Assembly (NCBI GenBank): GCA_958295835.1
Contig: OY282378.1
Coordinates: 947,001 to 1,011,000 of the forward strand
Source of the DNA: an uncultured Gammaproteobacteria bacterium
GTDB lineage: Bacteria; Pseudomonadota; Gammaproteobacteria; HK1
DNA length: 64,000 nucleotides
Direction: 5' to 3'
The translations under genes were made by a program, and so were the position numbers. Shown here in pieces: positions 46,502 to 55,043 of this stretch; the stretch's first letter is position 1, and every line of letters starts with the position of its first letter. Below the pieces are notes generated by a model that was not told the origin of the DNA, did not search any database, and saw only the letters and a list, made by a program, of their open reading frames with translations.

Positions 46502-47188
46502 TCAGGCGCCACCGTCCAGGAACGGGGTCCGGTAGCCGTCCTCGCGCCACAGGATGGGAAAGAACGACTCGTCCATCTCGTCGCTGCCGACGCGCTTGTA
46601 GCGGCCGTAGACGTAGCCGACGTTGGTCGGATGGAAGCGCGCCTCGGAGGACATGCAGTGCGCGACCACCGCCCGGCGGTGGCGCTCGGAGCGGTTGGCG
46701 CCGGAGCCGTGGTACGTGCGGCCGTGGTGGAACGCGCCGCCGCCGGCCGGGACCACCACCGGCACGATCTCCGGCTCGGCGCCGGCACGGGCCGCCGCCG
46801 CGCGCATCTCCTGCATGGGGTCGTCCGGCGCGTGGAACTCGACCTCGGGCGGCGAGAGACCCCAGCGGTGGGAGCCGCGGGCGTACTCCAGCGTCCCACC
46901 TTCGGGGTGGGTGTCGTCGAGGGCGATCCAGCAGGTGGCCATCTCCGGTGGCACGACCCAGGACTGGTAGCCGTCGTCCTGGTGAAAGCCCACCGGTCTG
47001 GCCCGCGGCGGCTTCCACAGCACGTTGTCCTGGTTGATGCGCGCGCCGGGCCAGCCCCGCAGCATCGCGCACCAGCGCCCGATGCGCTCGCCGAGCACGG
47101 TGCGGGCGATCGTACGATCGGACTTCCAGGCGTTGCAGATCTGGCGGGTGAGATCGCCGGCTTCTCGGTCACGATTCACGAAACCCAT
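46502..47188 (-). CDS. Phytanoyl-CoA dioxygenase (PhyH) family protein, N-terminally short
   Basis: A Fe(II)/2-oxoglutarate oxygenase with the HxD iron ligands in PVGFHQDDGYQSW, the distal region FHHGRTYHGSGANRSERHRRA supplying the second His and the 2-oxoglutarate Arg, and the sheet ATCWIALDDTHPEGGTLEYARGSH. The conserved part starts at DLTRQICNAWKSDRTIA; the family normally has about 60-70 further N-terminal residues including a GFxxxPxxL block, which are absent upstream of the ATG at 47188. This may be a truncated, possibly inactive gene. It adjoins the end of the helicase locus and is divergent from a lipoprotein gene. Confidence 0.75.
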   Translation of the reverse strand: MGFVNRDREAGDLTRQICNAWKSDRTIARTVLGERIGRWCAMLRGWPGARINQDNVLWKPPRARPVGFHQDDGYQSWVVPPEMATCWIALDDTHPEGGTLEYARGSHRWGLSPPEVEFHAPDDPMQEMRAAAARAGAEPEIVPVVVPAGGGAFHHGRTYHGSGANRSERHRRAVVAHCMSSEARFHPTNVGYVYGRYKRVGSDEMDESFFPILWREDGYRTPFLDGGA

Positions 47189-47385
47189 TGAAACAAGGCA
47201 TTTCCTCGCATCCTCCCGGCCGTACCCTCCATCCGTACCCTCCAGAAAAACTGCTATGCAGTGGCTACGCACGGCGCTATTTGAGCACGGATGGCGATGT
47301 CGCGACAGCCGCCGCGCCTTGTCCGGCGCCCGCCCGCGCAGGCGGGTAGTCTCGGCGCTCCGAAGGCTCAACAGGGAGGGTTCTC

Positions 47386-47706
47386 GTGAAGAAACGCAGC
47401 ATCATTGCAGGGCTCGCGCTAGCCGTGAGCGGCTGTGCCGCCATGACCTATGAGCAAAACCCGTGGATCATCGAGGACCTTGACGAGCACAAGGTCAAGC
47501 TTCAGAGGATGCTCGTCCCGGACACTCCGGCCAACCAGCACCTGATAACGGTCTATCCGCAGAAGCTGAGGGAAGAGGCGGAGAGAGCTTGCGCCCTGCA
47601 CGGACGGACTGCGGGCGCGGCGCTGTCGGAGAAGACACACTGCCCCGGCGGCTACTGTTCCTCTGGCACGAAGACGGTGCTGGTGCCGTGTCTTAAGCGG
47701 GACTGA
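47386..47706 (+). CDS. Small putative lipoprotein
   Basis: A 106-aa protein starting at GTG 47386 with GGGAGG eight bases upstream. MKKRSIIAGLALAVSGC is a lipoprotein signal with the lipobox AVSGC, so it should be anchored to a membrane by the Cys at residue 17. The mature part has four Cys (ERACALH, KTHCPGGYC, VPCLKRD), suggesting disulfides. I do not recognise the family. Confidence 0.65.
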   Translation: MKKRSIIAGLALAVSGCAAMTYEQNPWIIEDLDEHKVKLQRMLVPDTPANQHLITVYPQKLREEAERACALHGRTAGAALSEKTHCPGGYCSSGTKTVLVPCLKRD

Positions 47707-47721
47707 CCAGGCGCGCCGGAG

Positions 47722-48017
47722 ATGGACGTGCGGAAGCTCTCGCCGGGAGAAGCCATGAAGCTGTACGACGACTATCCGCACCGGCTCCCGGAGGACACCC
47801 GCATCCACGGGGAGCGTGTCGGCGCGCGGCGCGTGGTGCAGACCCCGCCCGGCAGGTGGTGGAGTACACGGTGGGCTTTCGCGGACCCGTGCCGGCCTTT
47901 GGTCCGATGCTGTTGCGTATCCTCTGGATGGACATGGAGCGCCTGGCCGAAAGCGCGAAGGTGGTGCGGCTGCCCGACGAGCGCCCGAGCGACCGATTCG
48001 GCCGGGAAGGGAAGTGA
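47722..48017 (+). pseudogene. Possible frameshifted small gene (SRPBCC-like tail)
   Basis: From ATG 47722 the frame gives a protein-like stretch MDVRKLSPGEAMKLYDDY onwards to about 47848. The coding character then continues in the -1 frame: RQVVEYTVGFRGPVPAFGPM, then LLRILWMDMERLAESAKVV up to TGA at 48015-48017. That second part looks like the C-terminal strand-helix of START/SRPBCC proteins. A frameshift at about 47850 would join them. Weak evidence; a non-coding region is possible. Confidence 0.35.
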
Positions 48018-48097
48018 ACGTCAGGGTTGCGGCTACCCTGTTTCCGGCCCCCGCGGGGTCTCGCCTCACTTGTTCGAGACAGGCACGGAAACGCCGT

Positions 48098-48207
48098 CAG
48101 AACAGCCCGTAGCGCCCGAAGACGGCTCCAGGCGGGGTTGGTACCGCTTCCGGCCTCTACGGCGCTCTACGGGCCATCCAGTGGTGTTTCCTGCCCCTGC
48201 TGGCGCC
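48098..48207 (+). repeat. Left copy of a ~110-bp direct repeat flanking a surface-gene cassette
   Basis: About 110 bases, including GTAGCGCCCGAAG and GGCCTCTACGGCGCTCTACG, recur at 52130-52237 in the same orientation with few mismatches. The copies enclose 3.9 kb with three leftward genes, part of it of lower GC. On the minus strand the left copy encodes the last residues of the polytopic membrane protein. Confidence 0.85.
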
Positions 48208-49546
48208 GATCCTCTTCCTCGTCTGAAATGGGCTTCGATGCGCAGATACCATGATCCCATACATATAACCACAACAACATGAATCCCAACGGAAATTGTA
48301 TAAAAGCCGTCAAGCCGTGTCTCGCGGTTTCCATTGCATCGCCGTGCCAAGTCAGCCAAGCGTGCGGAGCCGATAACAGGATCATGATCAGTGGAGCTAT
48401 CAAGTAAGGAAATCGATACAACAATCTGCGCTGCCACAAAACGAAAGCAAGGCAGATTGTCAGACTATTTCCAATCAGGAAGCAGATCAACGCGGTTGTC
48501 GAGTGAGAAGAGCAGTGGCCGTATATGTCCTCCATTGACGGATCCACATGGGGAATACAGGCTATTCCGAGAAAATCTTTCGCTACGTCAAAGGCAGGTG
48601 CGGTTGTCGAGTAGATGATATGAGAAACTAAGAATTTCACGTAAGTCATTTTTCCGTTGCTGGCGGTCCAATCCCGGAACTTCTCCAAATGAGGTTCATC
48701 ATAGAATGCCCAACCGTCATCGGATGCCCATTTCCCGGATCGCATCAGAAGGGCGCGGTTAATCGGCATACCATGACTGGAAAAATATGAGACATGTTCG
48801 GGAACGGGCAATATACGTTGCCCCATAATGTTGTAAAAAGGGAACACCCAGCGGTCCCCTGTTTCCGCGGAGAAATTCGATAGTGAGAATATACAAATGA
48901 ACCAGACACAGAGCGCCATCAGAGGCACTTTTGGAAATTTGATGGATACGATCATGGTGATCATGATGATGCTCGCGATCATGATCAACACGTAAGCGTT
49001 TGTGTCCCGCGTCCCGCCCCAAAGCAGGGCGGCTATGGCAACTCCCACCAACCAGGATGAACGCCTGGTTGACAAGAACATGATCCATACAGAGACGAAA
49101 ACGATGAAAAGGGAAATGGTGAAGGATTCACTGAGGGCCATGAAATTCCATCTGGCTACCGCGGGGATCAAGCTGAACAGCAATGGAAGTACGAACAAGG
49201 AGAGACGCCCTTTCCCCGTTCGGGCCGTCTTGGCGCAGGCAAAAGCCAAAAATGAGAAAGCGGCTAGGCTGAATATCGTCTGGCCATATAGCAGCGAGGC
49301 ATCGTCAACATAAATACCATTCCAAGTACAAGATTCGCAATCGTATCTGCCGAATAATTTATAGAAGAGTAAAACAACCGGAGATCGCACCCCTCCCCAG
49401 AATTGGCTATCTGTCAGAGACACACGTGAAAATTCATAATATAAACGGGAATCTGGCTCGATCCAGATGCCATCGATGTTCTTCAAGATAATCGTATGCC
49501 CTAAGAGAAAACCCATATAGATAATGCCGTACAAGAGCCAGTTCAT
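48167..49546 (-). CDS. Polytopic membrane protein, lower GC, possibly GT-C glycosyltransferase-like
   Basis: A 459-aa protein with about ten membrane helices. After the first helix comes a loop with acidic residues, IWIEPDSRLYYEFSRVSLTD, and later a helix with FMALSESFTISLF; the pattern of an early PDS-containing loop and LSE helix resembles GT-C type lipid-linked glycosyltransferases, but no catalytic motif is certain. AGGGAGG precedes the ATG at 49546. Base composition is clearly lower in GC than the rest of the window, indicating horizontal acquisition. It is the last gene of the cassette flanked by the 110-bp repeat, whose left copy forms its 3' end. Confidence 0.7.
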   Translation of the reverse strand: MNWLLYGIIYMGFLLGHTIILKNIDGIWIEPDSRLYYEFSRVSLTDSQFWGGVRSPVVLLFYKLFGRYDCESCTWNGIYVDDASLLYGQTIFSLAAFSFLAFACAKTARTGKGRLSLFVLPLLFSLIPAVARWNFMALSESFTISLFIVFVSVWIMFLSTRRSSWLVGVAIAALLWGGTRDTNAYVLIMIASIIMITMIVSIKFPKVPLMALCVWFICIFSLSNFSAETGDRWVFPFYNIMGQRILPVPEHVSYFSSHGMPINRALLMRSGKWASDDGWAFYDEPHLEKFRDWTASNGKMTYVKFLVSHIIYSTTAPAFDVAKDFLGIACIPHVDPSMEDIYGHCSSHSTTALICFLIGNSLTICLAFVLWQRRLLYRFPYLIAPLIMILLSAPHAWLTWHGDAMETARHGLTAFIQFPLGFMLLWLYVWDHGICASKPISDEEEDRRQQGQETPLDGP

Positions 49547-49640
49547 GCCAACCTCCCTCCGCCTAACTCGTGCGCGCGGACTGGACCATGGCCGCTTGCC
49601 CCTCTCGTCACCGGTAGACTCACCGGCAGCCGTGGACTCG

Positions 49641-49715
49641 TCAGGTGTCTTCACCAATATGTCCTCCACGCCTAAGGGCACAGCGGGCAGCCAGCACCGC
49701 GACCTTGCTCTTCAT
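49641..49715 (-). CDS. Very short ORF (24 aa) with strong ribosome site
   Basis: MKSKVAVLAARCALRRGGHI followed by GEDT begins at 49715, overlapping the end of the 117-aa membrane protein gene, with GGAGGAG four bases upstream. A good ribosome site on a short peptide suggests either a truncated gene start left by rearrangement or a coupling peptide. Low certainty. Confidence 0.3.
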   Translation of the reverse strand: MKSKVAVLAARCALRRGGHIGEDT

Positions 49716-50065
49716 GTCTCCTCCCCCTTCGTCAGTCTCCTCTCAAGTGCGCGGTTGTCCTTCATTGCCTCCATGGGTCCCCCGATGGCCATCATGACCA
49801 GGAAATAACTCCCTATCGTTGCGAAGAACGCCCTCGCAGTGATGTCCCCGCTGTACCAGTGGAGCCCGAGTGCGGTCACGAAGATGATCAGGATGCCCGT
49901 GCCGATCGCACCGTTCCCGCGTGTGGCGCCAGCGAAGACGCTACCCACGACCACGAGGCCCCACGCGAATGCAGTGAGGCCTTCCACCCACCACCACAGC
50001 CAAGCGGCAATCGCCAGCAGCACCCCGCTGATTGCCAGAGTCACCCTCAAGTCATACCCCTGCAT
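49712..50065 (-). CDS. Small membrane protein (about four helices)
   Basis: A 117-aa, strongly hydrophobic protein: VTLAISGVLLAIAAWLWWWV, LTAFAWGLVVVGSVFAG, IGTGILIIFVTALGL and FFATIGSYFLVMMAIGG form four helices, followed by a charged tail (MKDNRALERRLTKGEET). I do not recognise a family. It lies between an SGNH hydrolase-like gene and a polytopic membrane protein, all leftward, and could be part of the same surface-modification cassette. Confidence 0.6.
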   Translation of the reverse strand: MQGYDLRVTLAISGVLLAIAAWLWWWVEGLTAFAWGLVVVGSVFAGATRGNGAIGTGILIIFVTALGLHWYSGDITARAFFATIGSYFLVMMAIGGPMEAMKDNRALERRLTKGEET

Positions 50066-50256
50066 GTTTCCATCTTCATGTGTAGCGGGGCGGCGGATGC
50101 CGCCCCTTGTGTGCCTGCGTGACGCTCAGTCCAGGTGCCCCGTGTCATGGAGAAGTCCGGACGCGCGCCGGCGACGGGGCGCCGGTCCCGTCGCACGTGC
50201 TCCGGTGGCGCCCGAACCCCATCCGATGTTGATCCATTTCGTCACGAGACTCAGGA

Positions 50257-51933
50257 TCAACGGCCTTGTTCGCCCTCCACCGGGCCAACGGGGAACTCGG
50301 CTTTCCAGATCTTGCCATCGTCGGGTGTGAACTGCCCGGTGCGGATGCGGACGATGGGATAGTCGGGCAGCGCACGCTTCGTGATGCACTTGCCGCCAAA
50401 GGCCAGAGCGGCGCCTCCCGTGTCATGGAAATCCAGGTTGTCGAAGCCGTACTGCCGGCGGTCGGCCGGCAGGTCCTCCACAGCTTCCGGGACGACGTGC
50501 AGAAAGAACGGCGCTTGCACATCTGTCGCGCCGCACGGCGATTTGAGGTAGGCCACCGTGTTCTCGCGAAGATAGATGTCGAAGACGGAGCGGACCGCCG
50601 GCTCGCCGGACGCGATGGACTCGTAGTCCGTCAGCCAGGAAGGAGGTGGGGGCGAGGCCGGGCGCTTTCGCATCGTGCAGATCTCCTGGTTCCGCTTCAG
50701 GTACTCGAGCAGGGCTTCCGCCGCCCATTGATGGCCGGCGGTGTTCCAGTGGCCGTCGTGCTCCCACTTCGCATCCCTCCAGGGCACGGCGCCCTGGCGG
50801 AGGACGTAGTCGTTGTAATCGACGACGGGAATGCCCCGCGGTTTGGCCAGAGCGGTCAGGCGGTCGAATCCGAGGCCGCCTCGGGTGCCGAAGTAGTGTG
50901 TGGACAGAATGACCAATGCGGCGCCGTCGCGGTCCGCGCGTTCCTTGAACTGGTCCAGCGCGAAGCCCGTGAAATCCAGCGCGTCCTCGTAGACGGGCGG
51001 CAGATCCTGTGCGTAAAGGAATGGATCCTGGATGCCTTCCCGCGTCGTTGGCCGCCACCCGTCGAAAAGCGCGGCGTAGCGCGGGGAGCGCTGGCGCAGC
51101 AACGCCACCTGGGCAATCAATTCCGGGTCGGTGTCGTCCGAGACAGAAGCGCGCCTCTTGGCATCCAGCCAGCTCGCGAGGGAGGATATGCGGGTCAGGC
51201 GGTCCGTGGCGCGCGCGAGTTGTGTGCGAAGAGGCATCGCTGCATATCGGGACAATCGGGACACCGGGGGATAGGGAGGCCGCAACGTGATGCTTCCATC
51301 CGCGTCTCGTGTCGCGGAGACATACGCGCTCTTGAACTGGTTCGGGTCCTGTCCTCGGTGCAAGGCATCCAGGATTGGCGCGTTGTTCATGAAGTCGTTG
51401 TAAACGAAGACGAGCACTACCAGAGCGGGTCGCAAGAGCCGCGCGAATTCGTCGTAGTACGCCAGTTGGTTGACTTGGCCGGTGCCGGAGACCCCGAACG
51501 CCGAGGTCGTGACGTCCAGACGGCGTAGCTCCCGCGCGGCGAGGTTTTCCAGCCGAACGTGGAATTTGTCGGCGATGGGAACCTGGAGCGCCTCCACGTA
51601 AGAATCGCCGATCATGGTGATGTGGCAGCTTGCCGCGGTCCGCTCAATGCCGACGGGTTCGCGGTCCACAAAGCCCAGTCTGTTCGTGCGAGAGATGGTC
51701 CAGAAATCAAGCCCGTTCGTATGGCGCACCTCCGCGTTGGGTTGGTAATACGCACCAACAGTTGGAGACCAGGCGGATGGATGGGCGTTCACCACGAAGG
51801 GCGTTTGCAGCCAGAAGTACGTCTCAACGGCGACTCCAACCAGCGCCAAGCCCATCGCGAGAAACAGCGCGTTCCAGCCGACCAGACGCAGAGCGCGGCG
51901 GAGGCGCCCGGGAGCGGATGGACGCGGTGTCAC
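50257..51933 (-). CDS. SGNH/GDSL hydrolase-like protein with N-terminal membrane anchor
   Basis: A 558-aa protein with one N-terminal transmembrane helix (WNALFLAMGLALVGVAVETYFW) followed by an SGNH fold. Block I is TMIGDSYVEALQVP (Ser), the Gly/Asn blocks are near SGTGQVNQLAYYDEF and VFVYNDFMNN, and block V is WEHDGHWNTAGHQWAAEALL with the catalytic Asp-x-His. Such anchored enzymes typically acetylate or deacetylate cell-surface glycans. The C-terminal 170 residues are an unassigned extra domain. The GTG at 51933 is the best start; an ATG at 52059 would add a low-complexity extension. Confidence 0.75.
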   Translation of the reverse strand: MTPRPSAPGRLRRALRLVGWNALFLAMGLALVGVAVETYFWLQTPFVVNAHPSAWSPTVGAYYQPNAEVRHTNGLDFWTISRTNRLGFVDREPVGIERTAASCHITMIGDSYVEALQVPIADKFHVRLENLAARELRRLDVTTSAFGVSGTGQVNQLAYYDEFARLLRPALVVLVFVYNDFMNNAPILDALHRGQDPNQFKSAYVSATRDADGSITLRPPYPPVSRLSRYAAMPLRTQLARATDRLTRISSLASWLDAKRRASVSDDTDPELIAQVALLRQRSPRYAALFDGWRPTTREGIQDPFLYAQDLPPVYEDALDFTGFALDQFKERADRDGAALVILSTHYFGTRGGLGFDRLTALAKPRGIPVVDYNDYVLRQGAVPWRDAKWEHDGHWNTAGHQWAAEALLEYLKRNQEICTMRKRPASPPPPSWLTDYESIASGEPAVRSVFDIYLRENTVAYLKSPCGATDVQAPFFLHVVPEAVEDLPADRRQYGFDNLDFHDTGGAALAFGGKCITKRALPDYPIVRIRTGQFTPDDGKIWKAEFPVGPVEGEQGR

Positions 51934-52129
51934 GCAGTCAAGCCGCCTCGACGCCCACCCATGCTGGCGGCGAGCGCCAGCCCTGCAACGATTCTGCGGT
52001 GGTCCACCCGAAGCCTCCTCCCGGCCCGTGAGGCGGGCCGCGAAACGCGAGGGGGCCAAACCCTACAGAGCTTCAGGCGGCGAAGGCAAGGGAATCGGCG
52101 TAGGCCCCCGCGGCGACCTGCTGCAGGGC

Positions 52130-52237
52130 CAGAACAGCTCGTAGCGCCCGAAGGCGGCTCAGGCGGGGTTGGTGCCGCTCCGGCCTCTACGGCGCTCTAC
52201 GGGCCGTCCAGTGGAGTTTCCTGCCCCTGCCGGCGCC
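52130..52237 (+). repeat. Right copy of the ~110-bp direct repeat
   Basis: Partner of 48098-48207. Same orientation, differing mainly by point changes and two single-base indels. Its position just upstream of the SGNH gene start, with the left copy at the end of the last gene, is what a homologous-recombination or cassette-insertion boundary would leave. Confidence 0.85.
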
Positions 52238-52471
52238 TTCCCCGGCTGAAACGGGCGCCGGTGCGGGGACGGTGCCCTGCTCGTCGCCCAGGACTTCCAG
52301 CACGTCAGGCGTTGAAGCGCCGACCCCTCCGAAATGCCCGCTGCCGCGCCTCCCGTCCGGGTGAATGATCTCGACCGTACCGATCGGGTACCACCCGCGG
52401 CGGAAGGTGCCCTCGACGCGCACCCCGCCCAGGCGCGGGTAGCCACCCGGCCCGTACGGGGAGCCGTCCAC
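52187..52471 (-). CDS. Uncertain small ORF (94 aa) overlapping the repeat
   Basis: GTG start at 52471; the first 65 residues (VEGTFRRGWYPIGTVEIIHP and DGRRGSGHFGGVGAS) look protein-like, and the last 25 are encoded by the 110-bp repeat and are probably not native. Possibly a remnant of a gene cut by the repeat. I do not recognise it. Confidence 0.3.
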   Translation of the reverse strand: MDGSPYGPGGYPRLGGVRVEGTFRRGWYPIGTVEIIHPDGRRGSGHFGGVGASTPDVLEVLGDEQGTVPAPAPVSAGEGAGRGRKLHWTARRAP

Positions 52472-52526
52472 GAAATCGGGTCAACTCCACTTCAAGGTGA
52501 CGCGCTCCGGCGGTCAATCCGTCCTG

Positions 52527-53303
52527 TCAATCCGCGACCGGCACCACGTAGTTCAGGCCGAGTCGGCCGCCGTCCGCGACCACCGTCTCGCCGGTGATGT
52601 ACGACGCCTCGTCGCTTGCGAGGAACGCGGCCACCGCGGCGATCTCCTCCGGCTTCCCGAGTCGCCCCATCGGCGTGCGCGACATCACGGTACGCCGCGC
52701 CTCGTCGCTCGATATGAGCTGCATGACCATGTCGGTGGCGATGCTGCCGGGTCCGATGGCGTTGACGCGGATCCCCTTCGGGGCGAGGGCCAGCGCCATC
52801 GCCACCGTGAGCTGCTTCACCCCGCCCTTGCACACCGCGTAGGAGAGCAGGTTCGCATTGGTGATGTACGCCTGGATCGACGACATGTGGATGATCGCCC
52901 CGCCGCGGCCCTGCGCGACCATCTGTCTCGCCGCGGCCTGGCCGGTGAGGAAGAATCCCTTGAGGTTCACCCGCACCACCCGGTCGAAGTCCTCTTCCTC
53001 CAGCTCGAGCACGTCGGCGGGATGGAGCACCGCGGCGTTGCTGATCATCACGTCGAGGCCGCCGTGGGCTTCGACCGTCTTCGCGACCAGCGCCTCGACC
53101 TGCCCGCGATCTCCCACGTCGCAAGCGACGAACGTCGCCTCGCCGCCGGCCTCGCGCAGTGATTGGGCTGCCGCCTCGCCCTTGCCGGCCTGAATGTCGG
53201 CCAGCACCACCTTCGCGCCGTCGTTCGCGAAACGCCGCGCGCACGCGAACCCGATCCCCTGCGCCGCACCGGTGACGACGACCGACTTTCCCGAGCTGTC
53301 CAT
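52527..53303 (-). CDS. Short-chain dehydrogenase/reductase
   Basis: A 258-aa classical SDR. Cofactor motif TGAAQGIGFA, Asp after strand 2 in VVLADIQ (NAD preference), NAA motif ISNAAVLHPA, Ser in MSSIQAY, and YxxxK in SYAVCKGGVKQL. The pattern ASYITGETVVADGG near the C-terminus is typical of FabG/glucose-dehydrogenase-like members. The ATG at 53303 gives the family's normal start. It is 28 bases downstream of the MFS gene on the same strand and may be co-transcribed. Confidence 0.9.
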   Translation of the reverse strand: MDSSGKSVVVTGAAQGIGFACARRFANDGAKVVLADIQAGKGEAAAQSLREAGGEATFVACDVGDRGQVEALVAKTVEAHGGLDVMISNAAVLHPADVLELEEEDFDRVVRVNLKGFFLTGQAAARQMVAQGRGGAIIHMSSIQAYITNANLLSYAVCKGGVKQLTVAMALALAPKGIRVNAIGPGSIATDMVMQLISSDEARRTVMSRTPMGRLGKPEEIAAVAAFLASDEASYITGETVVADGGRLGLNYVVPVAD

Positions 53304-53331
53304 GATCCGTTCCCTCCCCGCGTGGCGCTGT

Positions 53332-54585
53332 TCATCGCGAATCATACGTGCCGCGACCGGACTCGGCAGTATCGTACTTCGCCCCGACCATCCGCAGCGC
53401 CAGCAGCGCGAGCAGTCCTTCGGACCCGGTGATCATCAGCGCGGCCGGCGCCCCGAACGTCTCGGCAAGCCAGCCGATGTGCAGAAACCCGATGGGTCCG
53501 GTGCCGATGCACAGCGTCAGCACCCCGAGCACCCGGCTGCGATACTCCGGCCGCGCATTCAGGTACGACAGGGTGCTCTGCATCGCGGAGAAGCAGGCGC
53601 CCGCGAGCCCGATCGCGAGCAGCACCCCCGCCGCGACGAGGAACGAGGACACCGGCCCTCCGGTCATGAGCGAGACCACCCCCAGGCAGCCGACCAGTGC
53701 GAGATAGGCGACGGTTCCCCACAGATACAACGGCACGAAGCCACCCGGCCGCGCCGCGAACGCGACGACCATCGCGCCGATGAACGCCCCGAGACCCTCG
53801 GTGCTGGACAGGAGCCCGGTCATCGCCGAGTCCAGACCGAGCCGGCCGGCGCCGATGACCGGAATCATCGAGGTGAACGGGAACCCCCAGAGGTTGTACA
53901 CGATGGTGACCGCGAGCACCCAGCGCAGCCGGGCGTCGCCGGCGACGAACCGGATCCCCGAGACCAGCTCCCGGACGAACCAGGTGGACTGCACCCGCCG
54001 CGGGGTCGCGGGCACCGGGGTCAGCGTGATGACGACGAGGGACACGGCGAACACCGCGGCGCTCAGAATGAACACGCCGGCGAGGCCGAAGACCTGCAGC
54101 ACGACGCCGCCGAGCACCGGCCCGGCCATCCGGGTGGCGGTGGAGGTGGCCGAATCGAGACTCATCGCGGCGGCGACGTCCCCGTCCGCGAGATCCCCGA
54201 GCAGGCGCCGGCGCACCGGCATGTCCGTTGCCCAGAAGATGCCGCCGAGCACCGAGGCGGCGGCGACGTACGGAAAGCCGAACGCGCCGGCGTTCGAGAC
54301 CAGCGCCATCGCGACGGAGACCGCGAGCACCATCGCCAGCGATACCGCCAGCAGCCTCTTGCGGTTGACGCGATCCGCGACCACACCGACGAACGGACCG
54401 CATAATGCGAGCGGCAGCATCCACAACATCGGCACCGCCGATACGAGCAGCGGCGAGCCGGTGATCTGGAACGTGTAGAGCCCGAGTACGAAGAGTTGCA
54501 GCCACCGCACTATGCCCGTGAGACCGCCGACCACCCACACCAGCAGAAAACGGGGGTTGCGGAGCAGGAGGCGGCCGGCGCCCAT
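53332..54585 (-). CDS. MFS transporter (enterobactin-exporter-like MFS_3 type)
   Basis: A 417-aa, 12-helix major facilitator. The N-terminal NPRFLLVWVVGGLTGIVRWLQ, the loop motif FVGVVADRVNRKRLLAVS (MFS motif A variant DRxxRRxxL) and GPVLGGVVLQVFGLAGVFIL in helix 5 resemble the MFS_3/EntS group that exports small molecules. The end DTAESGRGTYDSR is hydrophilic. Substrate unknown; neighbours do not include a siderophore cluster. Confidence 0.88.
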   Translation of the reverse strand: MGAGRLLLRNPRFLLVWVVGGLTGIVRWLQLFVLGLYTFQITGSPLLVSAVPMLWMLPLALCGPFVGVVADRVNRKRLLAVSLAMVLAVSVAMALVSNAGAFGFPYVAAASVLGGIFWATDMPVRRRLLGDLADGDVAAAMSLDSATSTATRMAGPVLGGVVLQVFGLAGVFILSAAVFAVSLVVITLTPVPATPRRVQSTWFVRELVSGIRFVAGDARLRWVLAVTIVYNLWGFPFTSMIPVIGAGRLGLDSAMTGLLSSTEGLGAFIGAMVVAFAARPGGFVPLYLWGTVAYLALVGCLGVVSLMTGGPVSSFLVAAGVLLAIGLAGACFSAMQSTLSYLNARPEYRSRVLGVLTLCIGTGPIGFLHIGWLAETFGAPAALMITGSEGLLALLALRMVGAKYDTAESGRGTYDSR

Positions 54586-54889
54586 CGACTATGACCGCGA
54601 CCGCACCGCGGCAGATGGATCGAGCCTCGGCCCTCTCGTATGGAACAAACCCGTTCCCTGCCCGTCCGCGGCGCCGGCCGGAGCACACGCGATTCCGCCC
54701 GGCGGAATCGCCAGGCGACCGTGCCAGCGGTCACCACTCGCACCGGGCATCGAACGTGCCCGCGATCGGCCTTGCAGATCCGGCACCGCGGGTCGCAGCA
54801 TACGGCGATGAGCGGCGCAGGGGGGCATGGGGCGATTGTATCGTGAGCGTCCGGTCACCGCCTTTGAGACCGATTCGAGCCGTATCGCA
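54586..54889. other. Intergenic region without supported gene
   Basis: Lies between the divergent MFS and LLM genes. Several short frames are open but none has a ribosome site or protein-like composition. The promoters of both flanking genes should be here; no clear -35/-10 pair was recognised. Confidence 0.5.
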
Positions 54890-55043
54890 CCCCATGACCG
54901 CACTGTCCGTTCCCGATCTTCCGGAGTCGATCCGCCGGTTCGCCGGGGACGCTGCTTTCACCGCGACGTGCCTTCTTCCTTCACCGGGCGTCGCCGGGCG
55001 CGACGTGGATTGACCCCATGACCGCACTGTCCGTTCTCGATCT
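54890..55043 (+). repeat. Duplicated 5' end of the LLM oxidoreductase gene
   Basis: The 30 bases starting CCCCATGACCGCACTGTCCG at 54890-54919 recur at 55014-55043 with one mismatch, where they form the start of the LLM gene. The first copy opens a 39-codon frame, [20 protein letters not shown] onwards, ending at 55013 just before the real start. This is a partial duplication or an upstream leader ORF. Confidence 0.75.

Noticed and set aside
54894-55013. 39-codon ORF as an independent gene
   Set aside because: Its start is a copy of the LLM gene start and the rest has no protein-like features; kept as a duplication.
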